NCBI GenBank assembly: GCA_016934225.1
Contig: JAFGTH010000111.1
Span: 1 to 5,251, forward strand
DNA from: Lentisphaerota bacterium
GTDB taxonomy: Bacteria > Verrucomicrobiota > Kiritimatiellia > UBA8416 > JAFGTH01
Length of the DNA: 5,251 nt
Direction of reading: 5' to 3'
A model generated the notes under the pieces. That model saw only the letters and a program-made list of their open reading frames with translations. It did not search any database and was not told the DNA's origin. Shown here in pieces: positions 1-5,251 of this stretch (position 1 is the first letter of the stretch; each line of letters begins with the position of its first letter). The translations under genes and the position numbers were made by a program.

Positions 1-180
1 GCCCAAGTCGCGCAAGGTGTATTTATTGCCTTCACGTATTACTACACAGTGATGTGCTGAAGCCGCCGGATCCTTCACTTGAATTGAGTTGTCGTCTGCG
101 CGGCCAATCGAAATCTCGTCGTGGAGGAATTCAATCTTCTTGCCTTCATCCTCGCCAGTCATGACTTGTAGAAACGCCAT
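1..180 (-). CDS. FHA-domain protein, N-terminal part (runs off the left edge)
   Basis: Only the first 60 codons are inside the window. They read as the start of a forkhead-associated domain, a phosphothreonine-binding signalling module. Strands of the beta-sandwich begin at residue 2. The conserved G26-R27 pair sits in the run ISIGRADDNSIQ (24-34), followed by S41 and H44 in the S-x-x-H signature, then a strand CVVIREGNKYTLRDLG. In canonical FHA domains the signature is S-R-x-H; here the second position is Ala42, so one of the usual phosphate-contacting positions is altered. The ATG at 180 is preceded by a purine-rich AAGGAAA Shine-Dalgarno about 5 bases away. The gene is downstream of pyrC on the same strand with a 97-base gap that carries its own promoter. 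What follows the FHA domain (kinase, transmembrane or other module) cannot be seen. Confidence 0.88.
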   Translation of the reverse strand, partial: MAFLQVMTGEDEGKKIEFLHDEISIGRADDNSIQVKDPAASAHHCVVIREGNKYTLRDLG

Positions 181-245
181 ATTGTTTCCTTATAGGAAAA
201 GAAGTTTGAGCGGTTTTTTACCGTTTATAACCATGCAATTTATAA

Positions 246-275
246 ATTATTCGCATATTGGCCTTGTCATGTCAA
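246..275 (-). promoter_or_regulatory. Predicted sigma-70-type promoter of the FHA gene
   Basis: Read on the minus strand, a perfect TTGACA -35 box (275-270) is followed after 18 bases by AATAAT (251-246), which matches five of six bases of the -10 consensus. The -35 overlaps the region just inside and beyond the pyrC stop codon, so the FHA gene can be transcribed independently of pyrC. The expected start point near 239 would give a leader of about 60 bases. A perfect 12-base palindrome (237-248) overlaps the -10 end and the start region. Confidence 0.6.
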
Positions 276-277
276 TA

Positions 278-1621
278 TTATGAACGATGGAGTGTTGATG
301 GCGAAAGCGTGTTGAATGGCGAAGATTGGTCGGTTGGATTGTCAATGGAATGCCAAGTCATTCTTCCTTCGCAAAACGTAAACACAGCGTGTCCTATCAG
401 AGGCGTATCAGTGAACAGGCAATTGGCGGATTTTGAGAGAAAATTGGATGCCTGTAGAGTATATTCGGATGTCAGGTCAAGAACCGTAATATTTGCCGGC
501 GTTCCCGGCGTTAATGTTGGCGGCTGAATGCCGATAACGGTTGCAGGTCCGACGGTCCATCGTCGTACCCAGTCTTCCAGTGACATTTTTCCGCTATGCA
601 CAAGCGCGACGAAAGTTGCTCCGACGGCAGTTTCCAATCCCGTAACACCGAATGGCGCGTTCAGGAAACCGGTGGCTTTATCAGCGGCCGTATGTGGCGC
701 GTGATCGGTTGCGAGGATTTGGAGTGTTCCATCGGCAACGCCGTTGATGATTGCTTCTCTGTCGTGTGAGGAACCCAGCGGAGGATTTATTTTAAAATTG
801 GTGTTATCCGGGGAAATATCCTCGTCGGTAAATGTGATGTGGTGAGGAGTTGCTTCTCCGGATATACTGATGCCGCGGTGTTTAGCGTCACGAATCAGTT
901 CGACCGCCTCTGCCGTTGAGACATGTTGAATATGCATGGCACACCCGGTGGCATAAGCTATGTCTATGTCTCGCCTTACAGCCAGAATTTCCGCAGCTGC
1001 CGGTATTCCCGGCAATCCAAGTCGCTGCGAAACGACTCCCTCGCGCATTACGCCGTTGCCTGCGGCTATGGGATCCAAAGCGTGATCTAAAATAGGCAAA
1101 CCTAATTTTACTGCAAATTCGGCAGCGCGCGACATCAAGGCCGTTTCATGTAGAGTTGACCCGTCGTCACTGAACGCTGCGACTTTAGCCTTTGCGAGGG
1201 ATTTTAAATCGGCGAGTTCGACACCGTTTCTTGATTTGCTAAGGCAACCTGCAATATCCACTTTTACCAAACCGCATTCCAAGCCTCTGTTTTTGATGTC
1301 ATTGACAATTTTTGGGGAGTCAATTGGTGGCATAGTGTTTGGCATTGCCACAATTCGCGTGAATCCGCCACGTGCGGCTGCTGCTGCGCCTGTTTGAATG
1401 GATTCGGCTTCGGTTCTGCCCGGATCACGCAAGTGAACATGCAAATCTATAAATCCAGGCACAATCGTGTAACCGGTTGCATCAATTACTTTTGTCCCTT
1501 TAGGCGGAGATGTCCGGTTGTCGGCGATAATTCCATTGAGTATTAACAGATTGCCTGTTTCTCGACGGCCGGTGTGCGGGTCCAGAATAAGGCCGTTTTT
1601 GAGAAGCCATGTTGTGTTCAT
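278..1621 (-). CDS. pyrC: Dihydroorotase, class I (pyrimidine biosynthesis)
   Basis: Cytosolic amidohydrolase that reversibly cyclises N-carbamoyl-L-aspartate to dihydroorotate, the third step of de novo UMP synthesis. The 447 residues cover the whole family fold. Metal ligands expected for the class I enzyme are all visible: H61 and H63 in DLHVHLRDPG (59-68), the bridging Asp of SDDG (D153), H180, H233 in HIQHVST, and D306 in LATDHAPH. Substrate-binding R65, N95 (PNT) and N279 (KINPPLG) are present, as is FGVTGLE (324-330). The usual HCxD segment around the third histidine reads H-A-L-D here. The C-terminus (about 424-447) is a polar Ser/Thr/Pro-rich tail beyond the normal end of the fold. 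The ATG at 1621 is chosen because WLLKNGLILDP begins the conserved beta-strand immediately after it; no convincing Shine-Dalgarno precedes it. No pyrB is seen next to it. Hydantoinase or allantoinase are possible but less likely given the motif spellings. Confidence 0.95.
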   Translation of the reverse strand: MNTTWLLKNGLILDPHTGRRETGNLLILNGIIADNRTSPPKGTKVIDATGYTIVPGFIDLHVHLRDPGRTEAESIQTGAAAAARGGFTRIVAMPNTMPPIDSPKIVNDIKNRGLECGLVKVDIAGCLSKSRNGVELADLKSLAKAKVAAFSDDGSTLHETALMSRAAEFAVKLGLPILDHALDPIAAGNGVMREGVVSQRLGLPGIPAAAEILAVRRDIDIAYATGCAMHIQHVSTAEAVELIRDAKHRGISISGEATPHHITFTDEDISPDNTNFKINPPLGSSHDREAIINGVADGTLQILATDHAPHTAADKATGFLNAPFGVTGLETAVGATFVALVHSGKMSLEDWVRRWTVGPATVIGIQPPTLTPGTPANITVLDLTSEYTLQASNFLSKSANCLFTDTPLIGHAVFTFCEGRMTWHSIDNPTDQSSPFNTLSPSTLHRS

Positions 1622-1652
1622 GTGGCTAATTACTATAAGCTGGGCTGTTTTA

Positions 1653-1681
1653 ACTTAAAAGCATGAAAAAGGCTTTTAAGT
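1653..1681. repeat. Perfect 10-bp inverted repeat between the URO-D-like gene and pyrC
   Basis: Arms 1653-1662 (ACTTAAAAGC) and 1672-1681 (GCTTTTAAGT) are exact reverse complements around a 9-base loop. It lies in the 168-base gap after the URO-D-like stop and about 32 bases before the pyrC start. On the minus strand the second arm is followed by TAAAACAG, so there is no proper T-run and the stem is A/T-rich. It could be a weak terminator for the upstream gene, a pyrC leader hairpin or an operator; the sequence does not decide among these. Confidence 0.5.
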
Positions 1682-1789
1682 CATCGGGCGCATTAACCGT
1701 TGCCGGCGCGGAATATTGTTCTCAGTTTGTCGTCGGCAAAAGTGCCTTATTGCAGTGATATGCCTTTTCCCAAATGCGAAACCTTCTAT

Positions 1790-2980
1790 TCAAATTTTGC
1801 TTTCGTCGTACTGAGGAGTGCCGCCTACGCCGAACATGTCTCTTTTCAGCTTGAGGTAGTATTTGTAGTTTTCAAGCGAGACATCGGCCGGCACGCGATG
1901 ATCAAAGCCGGGAAGAAATCCGCCGTGTTTGACAAGCGGCAGAAGGCGCTCCATTTCCGCACGGATTTCTTTCTTGCCCTTTGCAATTTTGATTTTGTCC
2001 ACACCGCCCTGAAGCAGGATATCTGGCCATTTCTTTCGGATCAGCACTGGATCACTGCCGCCATGGACTTCCACGGGAAACATACAGTTGATGCCGCCAT
2101 CCAGGAAGCAGTCAATGATAGGGAGAATATTCCCATCGGTATCAGTCCATGCAACATGGCAGCCGTGCTTTCTGAGAAGATGCGTAATGCGCTTGTATCG
2201 TGGGGTAACCACATTGCGCATGTAATCATAGCCCACGATCGGTCCGGAGTTGAAACAGATATCTTCCCAACCGGTACCGAGATCGAATTCCACGTCTGGC
2301 AATATGCGTTCAAGTGTGTTGCATACCAGGTTGCACAGTGTCTCGGTAATTTCGTCGAGTAAGGCCGGATCATCATAAATCATTAGCGCTATGCCCTCAA
2401 AACCGATCCAGTTTCGCACCATTCCGACCATGGATCCGATTCCTACAGCCAATGGGTAATCGCGCTGATTGTATTTTTCCACCAATTCAGGCCAGTTGGC
2501 CGGCACACGCTCTGGAGACGGCTGTAATCGTTCTTTGTATTCCTCCCATGTTTTTCGGTCCTTGAGATGGAAATCAATATAATGTGGAATGGATTTGTCG
2601 CCCTTCTTGTTTATTTCTGCGGTGCAGCCGCTTCCGTCGCGGTACATAATCCGATCTTCCGTTTCCTTGATCGTTTTGAATTCAAACGCTGGCAATAATC
2701 CCATAACGTTAATCCACGCCGTCATCCAGTTTTCTATTCCAAAATATTCATAAGCCAGCGCCTCGCTGTTAATTTCTGGAGGCAATCCCTGTTTATGCCA
2801 TGTGGGTAATGTGGATTCCCAATAGCCGAATTCAAAGTTTGGAATGGAATCCACCTTTTGAAAAAACATAGTCCGACGCCATCGTTCGCGAAGCGTTATT
2901 TTGTTCGATACCGACGCAGTTGATAACGTGTTTGCGTCAACACCTGCTTCGACCAATGCTTGAATTTCGTCTGCTTCCAT
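1790..2980 (-). CDS. Uroporphyrinogen decarboxylase superfamily protein (not HemE), function unknown
   Basis: A 396-residue protein with the look of the URO-D/MtaA-type TIM-barrel superfamily, which includes heme decarboxylases and methylcobamide:thiol methyltransferases. Recognisable parts are the start ITLRERWRRTMFFQKVDSIPN (28-48), the central LAVGIGSMVGMVRNWIGFEG (177-196), the D-x-D-G strand end at 280-283, PVEVHGGSDP (302-311), LLQGGVDK (322-329) and the tail PADVSLENYKYY (364-375). The HemE signature (the R-x-P-x-W-x-M-R-Q-A-G-R type N-terminal segment) is absent, so heme synthesis is unlikely. The H-x-C zinc motif of the MtaA/MtbA methyltransferases is also not obvious: the corresponding region reads GCHVAWTD (273-280). 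Substrate is therefore unknown. The ATG at 2980 is preferred over an in-frame ATG at 3151 because it has a strong Shine-Dalgarno, and because the extra 57 residues are low in family character and cross the predicted promoter. It is divergent from the methyltransferase at 3238. Confidence 0.85.
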   Translation of the reverse strand: MEADEIQALVEAGVDANTLSTASVSNKITLRERWRRTMFFQKVDSIPNFEFGYWESTLPTWHKQGLPPEINSEALAYEYFGIENWMTAWINVMGLLPAFEFKTIKETEDRIMYRDGSGCTAEINKKGDKSIPHYIDFHLKDRKTWEEYKERLQPSPERVPANWPELVEKYNQRDYPLAVGIGSMVGMVRNWIGFEGIALMIYDDPALLDEITETLCNLVCNTLERILPDVEFDLGTGWEDICFNSGPIVGYDYMRNVVTPRYKRITHLLRKHGCHVAWTDTDGNILPIIDCFLDGGINCMFPVEVHGGSDPVLIRKKWPDILLQGGVDKIKIAKGKKEIRAEMERLLPLVKHGGFLPGFDHRVPADVSLENYKYYLKLKRDMFGVGGTPQYDESKI

Positions 2981-2985
2981 ATCAG

Positions 2986-2991
2986 TCTCCT
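2986..2991 (-). promoter_or_regulatory. Ribosome binding site that fixes the URO-D-like start
   Basis: Minus-strand AGGAGA ends five bases before the ATG at 2980. This is a near-ideal Shine-Dalgarno and is the main reason for rejecting the upstream in-frame ATG at 3151. Confidence 0.8.
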
Positions 2992-3018
2992 GTTTGTGTT
3001 CGCGTTTGTGCAATATGT

Positions 3019-3035
3019 AACTTGGCGAACAAGTT
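3019..3035. repeat. Short inverted repeat in the URO-D-like leader
   Basis: AACTTG (3019-3024) and CAAGTT (3030-3035) are exact reverse complements around a 5-base loop. The repeat lies in the predicted untranslated leader of the URO-D-like gene, between its promoter and its Shine-Dalgarno. It could be an operator or a small RNA hairpin, but a 6-bp repeat may also be chance. Confidence 0.3.
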
Positions 3036-3094
3036 GAGCGGTACCATCTTCCCTTTTTCGGCAGATATCCCTCTAACGCCATGAAATTCCGGCC

Positions 3095-3123
3095 AATATG
3101 TTGATTTATCGGTCTCAAGTCAA
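3095..3123 (-). promoter_or_regulatory. Predicted promoter of the URO-D-like gene
   Basis: On the minus strand TTGACT (3123-3118, five of six -35 bases) is followed after 17 bases by CATATT (3100-3095, four of six -10 bases). Transcription would start near 3088 and leave a leader of about 108 bases before the ATG at 2980. The start point lies inside the longer open frame, supporting the shorter protein. Confidence 0.45.
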
Positions 3124-3160
3124 CATTGTTTCCGTATTGATTCGATTGCATTTTTAAGCT

Positions 3161-3189
3161 TTGATATTTTTCGACAGGATTTGTAGTAT
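3161..3189 (+). promoter_or_regulatory. Predicted promoter of the methyltransferase gene
   Basis: TTGATA (3161-3166, five of six -35 bases), a 17-base spacer and TAGTAT (3184-3189, four of six). An overlapping TATAAC at 3187-3192 is a better -10 by sequence but is spaced 20 bases from the -35. It faces away from the URO-D-like promoter, with only 37 bases between the two -35 boxes, so a single regulator bound there could control both genes. Confidence 0.5.
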
Positions 3190-3237
3190 AACAACCCGGA
3201 ATCTGAGACTTGTGTTATCCGTTAAGGAGCAGCATTT

Positions 3238-4080
3238 ATGGTTACTGAGGACACTTTGCCTGTCGTCGCTGAAGGACATTTGCATCTCTTCAAAAAATGT
3301 TTACCGCTTCGTTTGAAACTTCATGAAATTGTCAGGCTTGTCGGCAAAGTGCTTGATAGTCAGGTATGTCTGGACATAGGGCTGGACAATGGAATGATGA
3401 GTTACCAGTTGCGTAAGTTAGGTGGGGAGTGGCACACCGTTGTGTCGTCCGCCGAGTTGGTTGATTCGATTCGGGCGGTGGTTAAAGACAATGTGCATGA
3501 CCTTAAGAATGAAACGTTGCCCTTTAAACAGAAAGTGTTTGATATAATCGTTGTTGCCGATATTCTTGAGAGACTACATTCAGACGAGCAGTTTATTTCC
3601 GAATGCCACAGAGTACTCAAGCACGACGGCAAGATTGTTATTGTCGCTTCAAGGGTTAAGAGCGGTTCGTTTATCAATGTGCTGCGCAGTCTTTTGGGAC
3701 TGGCGCCGGACAAAATGGGCAAAGTTAGGCGTGGATATACAGAATCGCAACTCTTCAATATTCTGAAGCATGGTTTTGATGTTGACAATATGAGGTCGTA
3801 TACCCGTTTCTTTGTGGAACTTGTGGATACTGTGGCCAGGTTTCTGGATATGCGTTATCGGGTTGAGGGCATGGAGAAAACAGAGAAATGGCATCGCATG
3901 TATTCTATTGCCGGTTTCTTTTATAGAATTGCGGATCAAATGGATATGTTGTTATTCCTGACACGGGGATACAAGCTTGTTGCGTCGGCGAAACGTCGCG
4001 CATGGCATCCCCGGAATGCTCCTGTTCTGGTGGATGGCAGATCCATTTCGGAAGCCGTCTTGAGCAAAGCTGCTGACTGA
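3238..4080 (+). CDS. Class I SAM-dependent methyltransferase, substrate unknown
   Basis: A 280-residue protein with a Rossmann-type methyltransferase core in its N-terminal half. The SAM-binding loop is CLDIGLDNG (44-52), a variant of the usual D-x-G-x-G-x-G with Asp50-Asn51 in place of the middle Gly step. The central strand FDIIVVADILERL (101-113) and the post-motif VLKHDGKIVIVAS (126-138) are typical of the Methyltransf_11 type, as is YTESQLFNILKHGF (167-180). Residues about 184-280 form an extra C-terminal part with a hydrophobic stretch near 236-250 and no motif I recognise, so the substrate cannot be named. The start has a clear AAGGAG (3224-3229) eight bases upstream. The gene is followed after 101 bases by rpmH, which has its own promoter, so operon membership is uncertain. 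No terminator is seen after it. Confidence 0.82.
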   Translation: MVTEDTLPVVAEGHLHLFKKCLPLRLKLHEIVRLVGKVLDSQVCLDIGLDNGMMSYQLRKLGGEWHTVVSSAELVDSIRAVVKDNVHDLKNETLPFKQKVFDIIVVADILERLHSDEQFISECHRVLKHDGKIVIVASRVKSGSFINVLRSLLGLAPDKMGKVRRGYTESQLFNILKHGFDVDNMRSYTRFFVELVDTVARFLDMRYRVEGMEKTEKWHRMYSIAGFFYRIADQMDMLLFLTRGYKLVASAKRRAWHPRNAPVLVDGRSISEAVLSKAAD

Positions 4081-4108
4081 CACACGAGTTTTGTCTTGGG
4101 TTCGCGGC

Positions 4109-4136
4109 TTGACATAGTCGAGATAAATGTTACTTT
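4109..4136 (+). promoter_or_regulatory. Predicted promoter of the rpmH-rnpA-yidD-yidC operon
   Basis: A perfect TTGACA -35 (4109-4114) is followed after 16 bases by TACTTT (4131-4136), which is a weak -10 by itself but is preceded by TG one base upstream (4128-4129), giving an extended -10. Start would be near 4143, about 40 bases before rpmH. Confidence 0.55.
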
Positions 4137-4181
4137 CTCAATCTTTCGTTTAAAGCCCAATACTACAAAAGGACAATCAAG

Positions 4182-4316
4182 ATGAAACGCGTATATCAGC
4201 CGTCCAAAAGAAAAAGGCAGCGGAAGGTAGGTTTTCGAGCCAGAATGTCAACCTCTGGCGGCAGATCGGTATTGGCTCGCCGCAGACAGAAGGGCAGAGT
4301 CAGGCTGACTGCATAG
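4182..4316 (+). CDS. rpmH: 50S ribosomal protein L34
   Basis: A 44-residue, very basic protein matching L34 along its whole length: MKRVYQPSKRKRQR at the start, GFRARMST (18-25), then GRSVLARRRQKGRVRLTA to the end. L34 is a small late-assembling protein of the large ribosomal subunit that penetrates the 23S rRNA core. The position before GFRARM is Val17, where most L34 proteins have His. AAAAGGA at 4167-4173 lies eight bases before the ATG. The gene is the first of the conserved rpmH-rnpA-yidD-yidC block, 12 bases ahead of the chosen rnpA start. Confidence 0.97.
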   Translation: MKRVYQPSKRKRQRKVGFRARMSTSGGRSVLARRRQKGRVRLTA

Positions 4317-4320
4317 AGGA
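4315..4320 (+). promoter_or_regulatory. Ribosome binding site that decides the rnpA start
   Basis: AGAGGA overlaps the rpmH stop codon. It is eight bases from the ATG at 4329 but only two bases from the in-frame TTG at 4323, so the ATG is the better start. Confidence 0.65.
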
Positions 4321-4328
4321 ATTTGAGG

Positions 4329-4751
4329 ATGTATTTTAACGGCGCGAGTCGTTTCGGACTCGACAAGAGAAGCGGGATTCCCGACAGAAGACTTGTTCGG
4401 CGCCAGCGAATCTCTGATTCCGCCGTATTTCGCGAGGCATTTGACGCAGGTTCTCGCTATGTGGGCAAGTTTGTTGTGATGTTGCTCAGAACGGGGCCGG
4501 AAGCCGATTTAAGACTTGGCGTTGTCGCAAGTAAACGGACGTTTAGACGTGCTGTGGATCGGGCCAGGGCAAAGCGGTTAATGCGTGAGGCTTTCAGGCT
4601 GAACAGATACAGAATGAGCGGCGCAACGGATGTTGTGCTTGTGGCGAGACGTCGCATTCTTGAAGTATCGGCAAAGGAAGTAGGCGACGAATTATTGGCA
4701 TTGGCCGGCGAAGCCGGCCTTTTTGACGGGTTTTCAGAGGGTAAAACATGA
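4329..4751 (+). CDS. rnpA: Ribonuclease P protein component
   Basis: Protein subunit of RNase P, which assists the catalytic RNA in removing 5' leaders from tRNA precursors. The family core runs from about residue 20: RRLVRRQRISDSAVFREAF, then the strand LRLGVVASKR (61-70), and the RNA-binding helix FRRAVDRARAKRLMREAFR (72-90). The helix normally carries R-N-R; here residues 78-80 are R-A-R, with the Asn replaced by Ala, while the following K82-R83 and R86-E87 are kept. With 140 residues it is somewhat longer than the usual 110-120, mainly from an N-terminal extension of about 19 residues and a short C-terminal tail. The ATG is chosen by Shine-Dalgarno spacing; a TTG two codons upstream is the alternative. 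The stop overlaps the yidD start by four bases (ATGA), implying translational coupling. A terminator-like hairpin lies within codons 125-132. Confidence 0.94.
   Translation: MYFNGASRFGLDKRSGIPDRRLVRRQRISDSAVFREAFDAGSRYVGKFVVMLLRTGPEADLRLGVVASKRTFRRAVDRARAKRLMREAFRLNRYRMSGATDVVLVARRRILEVSAKEVGDELLALAGEAGLFDGFSEGKT
4703..4724 (+). terminator. Terminator-like hairpin plus T-run inside the rnpA 3' end
   Basis: A perfect seven-pair, all-G/C stem (GGCCGGC at 4703-4709 and GCCGGCC at 4713-4719) closes a GAA triloop and is followed directly by five T residues (4720-4724). This is the shape of an intrinsic terminator on the plus strand only; the opposite strand has no T-run after the stem. It lies within codons encoding LAGEAGLF of RnpA, 24 bases before the yidD start. 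It may partly reduce transcription into yidD-yidC, or may be a by-product of Ala-Gly codons. Translating ribosomes could keep it from folding. Confidence 0.4.
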
Positions 4752-4972
4752 TAAGCAATGCATTGATCAAGATTATACGATTTTATCAACTCATTATTTC
4801 TCCGTTATTTGGTAATTGTTGTCGTTTTTATCCGTCTTGTTCGAACTACAGTATGATGGCCATAGCGGAACATGGCGCCCTGAGAGGCATATGGTTGTCT
4901 TTGATCAGATTATGCAAATGTCACCCTTTCCATCCCGGTGGTGTTGACATGGTTCCCATGAAGAGGCGCTGA
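4748..4972 (+). CDS. yidD: Membrane protein insertion efficiency factor YidD
   Basis: A 74-residue protein matching the YidD family end to end. It is thought to sit at the inner face of the cytoplasmic membrane through an N-terminal amphipathic helix and to help YidC insert proteins. The hallmark block is YQLIISPLFGNCCRFYPSCS (13-32), followed by AIAEHGALRGIWL (38-50), then CKCHPFHPGGVDMVP (56-70). Cysteines are at 24, 25, 31, 56 and 58; the family usually has C-x-F-x-P-S-C and C-H-P spellings, which are retained. The start codon overlaps the rnpA stop by four bases, so it is probably translated by coupling. The yidC start follows after four bases. Confidence 0.96.
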   Translation: MISNALIKIIRFYQLIISPLFGNCCRFYPSCSNYSMMAIAEHGALRGIWLSLIRLCKCHPFHPGGVDMVPMKRR

Positions 4973-4976
4973 ACCG

Positions 4977-5251
4977 ATGAACAAACAGGAAAAAATCGCG
5001 GTAGGCCTTCTTTTGCTCTTATTGATAGCGTGGGGGTATTTTACTCGTCCTCAGTCGCCCATGATGGATTCTGAAGAATCTGCTTCGGAAGTTATCGAAT
5101 CGTCATCTCGTTCAGTCGCCAGCTCGGCGCTTATTCCAGAGCCCGGAGACGGGAAAAATACAAACGCAGTTATTACTGCAGTGGAAGCGGATCATATTCC
5201 CAACTTGGTTGAGCCTCGCAATACGGGCGATAACGGGTACCGGCGATCTGA
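4977..5251 (+). CDS. yidC: Membrane protein insertase YidC, N-terminal part (runs off the right edge)
   Basis: The first 91 codons of an open frame that stays open to the window edge. Residues 7-22 (IAVGLLLLLLIAWGYF) form one hydrophobic membrane segment after a short charged start, followed by a polar Ser/Glu-rich stretch (about 28-57). This is how Gram-negative YidC begins: an N-terminal membrane anchor leading to a periplasmic domain, with the conserved five-helix insertase core further downstream and not visible. The identity rests on this architecture and on the position directly after yidD, the near-universal gene order; the visible sequence alone has no unique YidC motif. AGAGG at 4962-4966, inside the yidD end, lies ten bases before the ATG. 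Confidence 0.85.
   Translation, partial: MNKQEKIAVGLLLLLLIAWGYFTRPQSPMMDSEESASEVIESSSRSVASSALIPEPGDGKNTNAVITAVEADHIPNLVEPRNTGDNGYRRS

Noticed and set aside
193..226. CGGT...ACCG stem with a T-run after pyrC as a terminator
   Set aside because: Only four base pairs, and the T-run is in the loop rather than after the stem; it is also on the wrong side for pyrC termination.
490..520. Hairpin-forming GCCGG/CCGGC repeats within pyrC, with a similar one near 1003-1020
   Set aside because: Both stems coincide with Pro-Gly and Gly-Ile-Pro codons of the conserved protein and neither is followed by a T-run.
1700..2362. 220-codon plus-strand open frame
   Set aside because: Antisense to the URO-D-like gene, which has clear family motifs and a good start; the antisense protein shows no domain.
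2981..3151. Longer in-frame start of the URO-D-like protein at 3151, adding 57 residues
   Set aside because: No Shine-Dalgarno at 3151, the added residues do not resemble the family, and the predicted promoter lies inside the extension; the ATG at 2980 has AGGAGA at ideal spacing.
3213..3225. Possible DnaA box near TTATCCGTT, suggesting oriC since rpmH-rnpA often lies near the origin
   Set aside because: A single poor match to TTATCCACA, no cluster of boxes and no dnaA or dnaN in view.
4323..4328. TTG start for rnpA two codons upstream
   Set aside because: The Shine-Dalgarno AGAGGA would be only two bases away; the ATG at 4329 has normal spacing.

Overview
The window is an ordinary-looking bacterial chromosomal segment holding the rpmH-rnpA-yidD-yidC cluster. 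It looks Gram-negative, because the YidC start is a single N-terminal membrane segment followed by a polar, presumably periplasmic stretch rather than a lipoprotein signal. A stand-alone uroporphyrinogen-decarboxylase-superfamily gene without the HemE signature, together with an FHA gene, is reminiscent of the PVC group (Lentisphaerae, Kiritimatiellae, Verrucomicrobia). That placement is inferred from gene content and protein style, not from any search.

The left 3 kb is read leftwards. From right to left it holds a URO-D superfamily protein (1790-2980), a class I dihydroorotase PyrC (278-1621) and the first 60 codons of an FHA-domain protein (1-180, running off the left edge). The FHA gene and the URO-D-like gene each have a recognisable sigma-70-type promoter. 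PyrC has no clear Shine-Dalgarno and sits behind an inverted repeat.

The right 2 kb is read rightwards, starting from a divergent promoter region (2981-3237). It holds a SAM-dependent methyltransferase (3238-4080), then a promoter with a consensus -35 and an extended -10, then rpmH (L34), rnpA (RNase P protein), yidD and the start of yidC, all tightly spaced. This last block is the conserved operon that joins a ribosomal protein and tRNA processing to membrane-protein insertion.

I see no mobile element, CRISPR array, tRNA or rRNA gene, and no clearly novel multi-gene system. The observations most worth checking are a terminator-shaped hairpin with a T-run inside the 3' end of rnpA just before yidD, an RnpA whose RNR motif reads R-A-R, and a URO-D-like protein lacking the catalytic signature of true HemE, divergently placed against a methyltransferase. 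All gene-free gaps are shorter than 300 bases; the largest (2981-3237) is described in the promoter entries.
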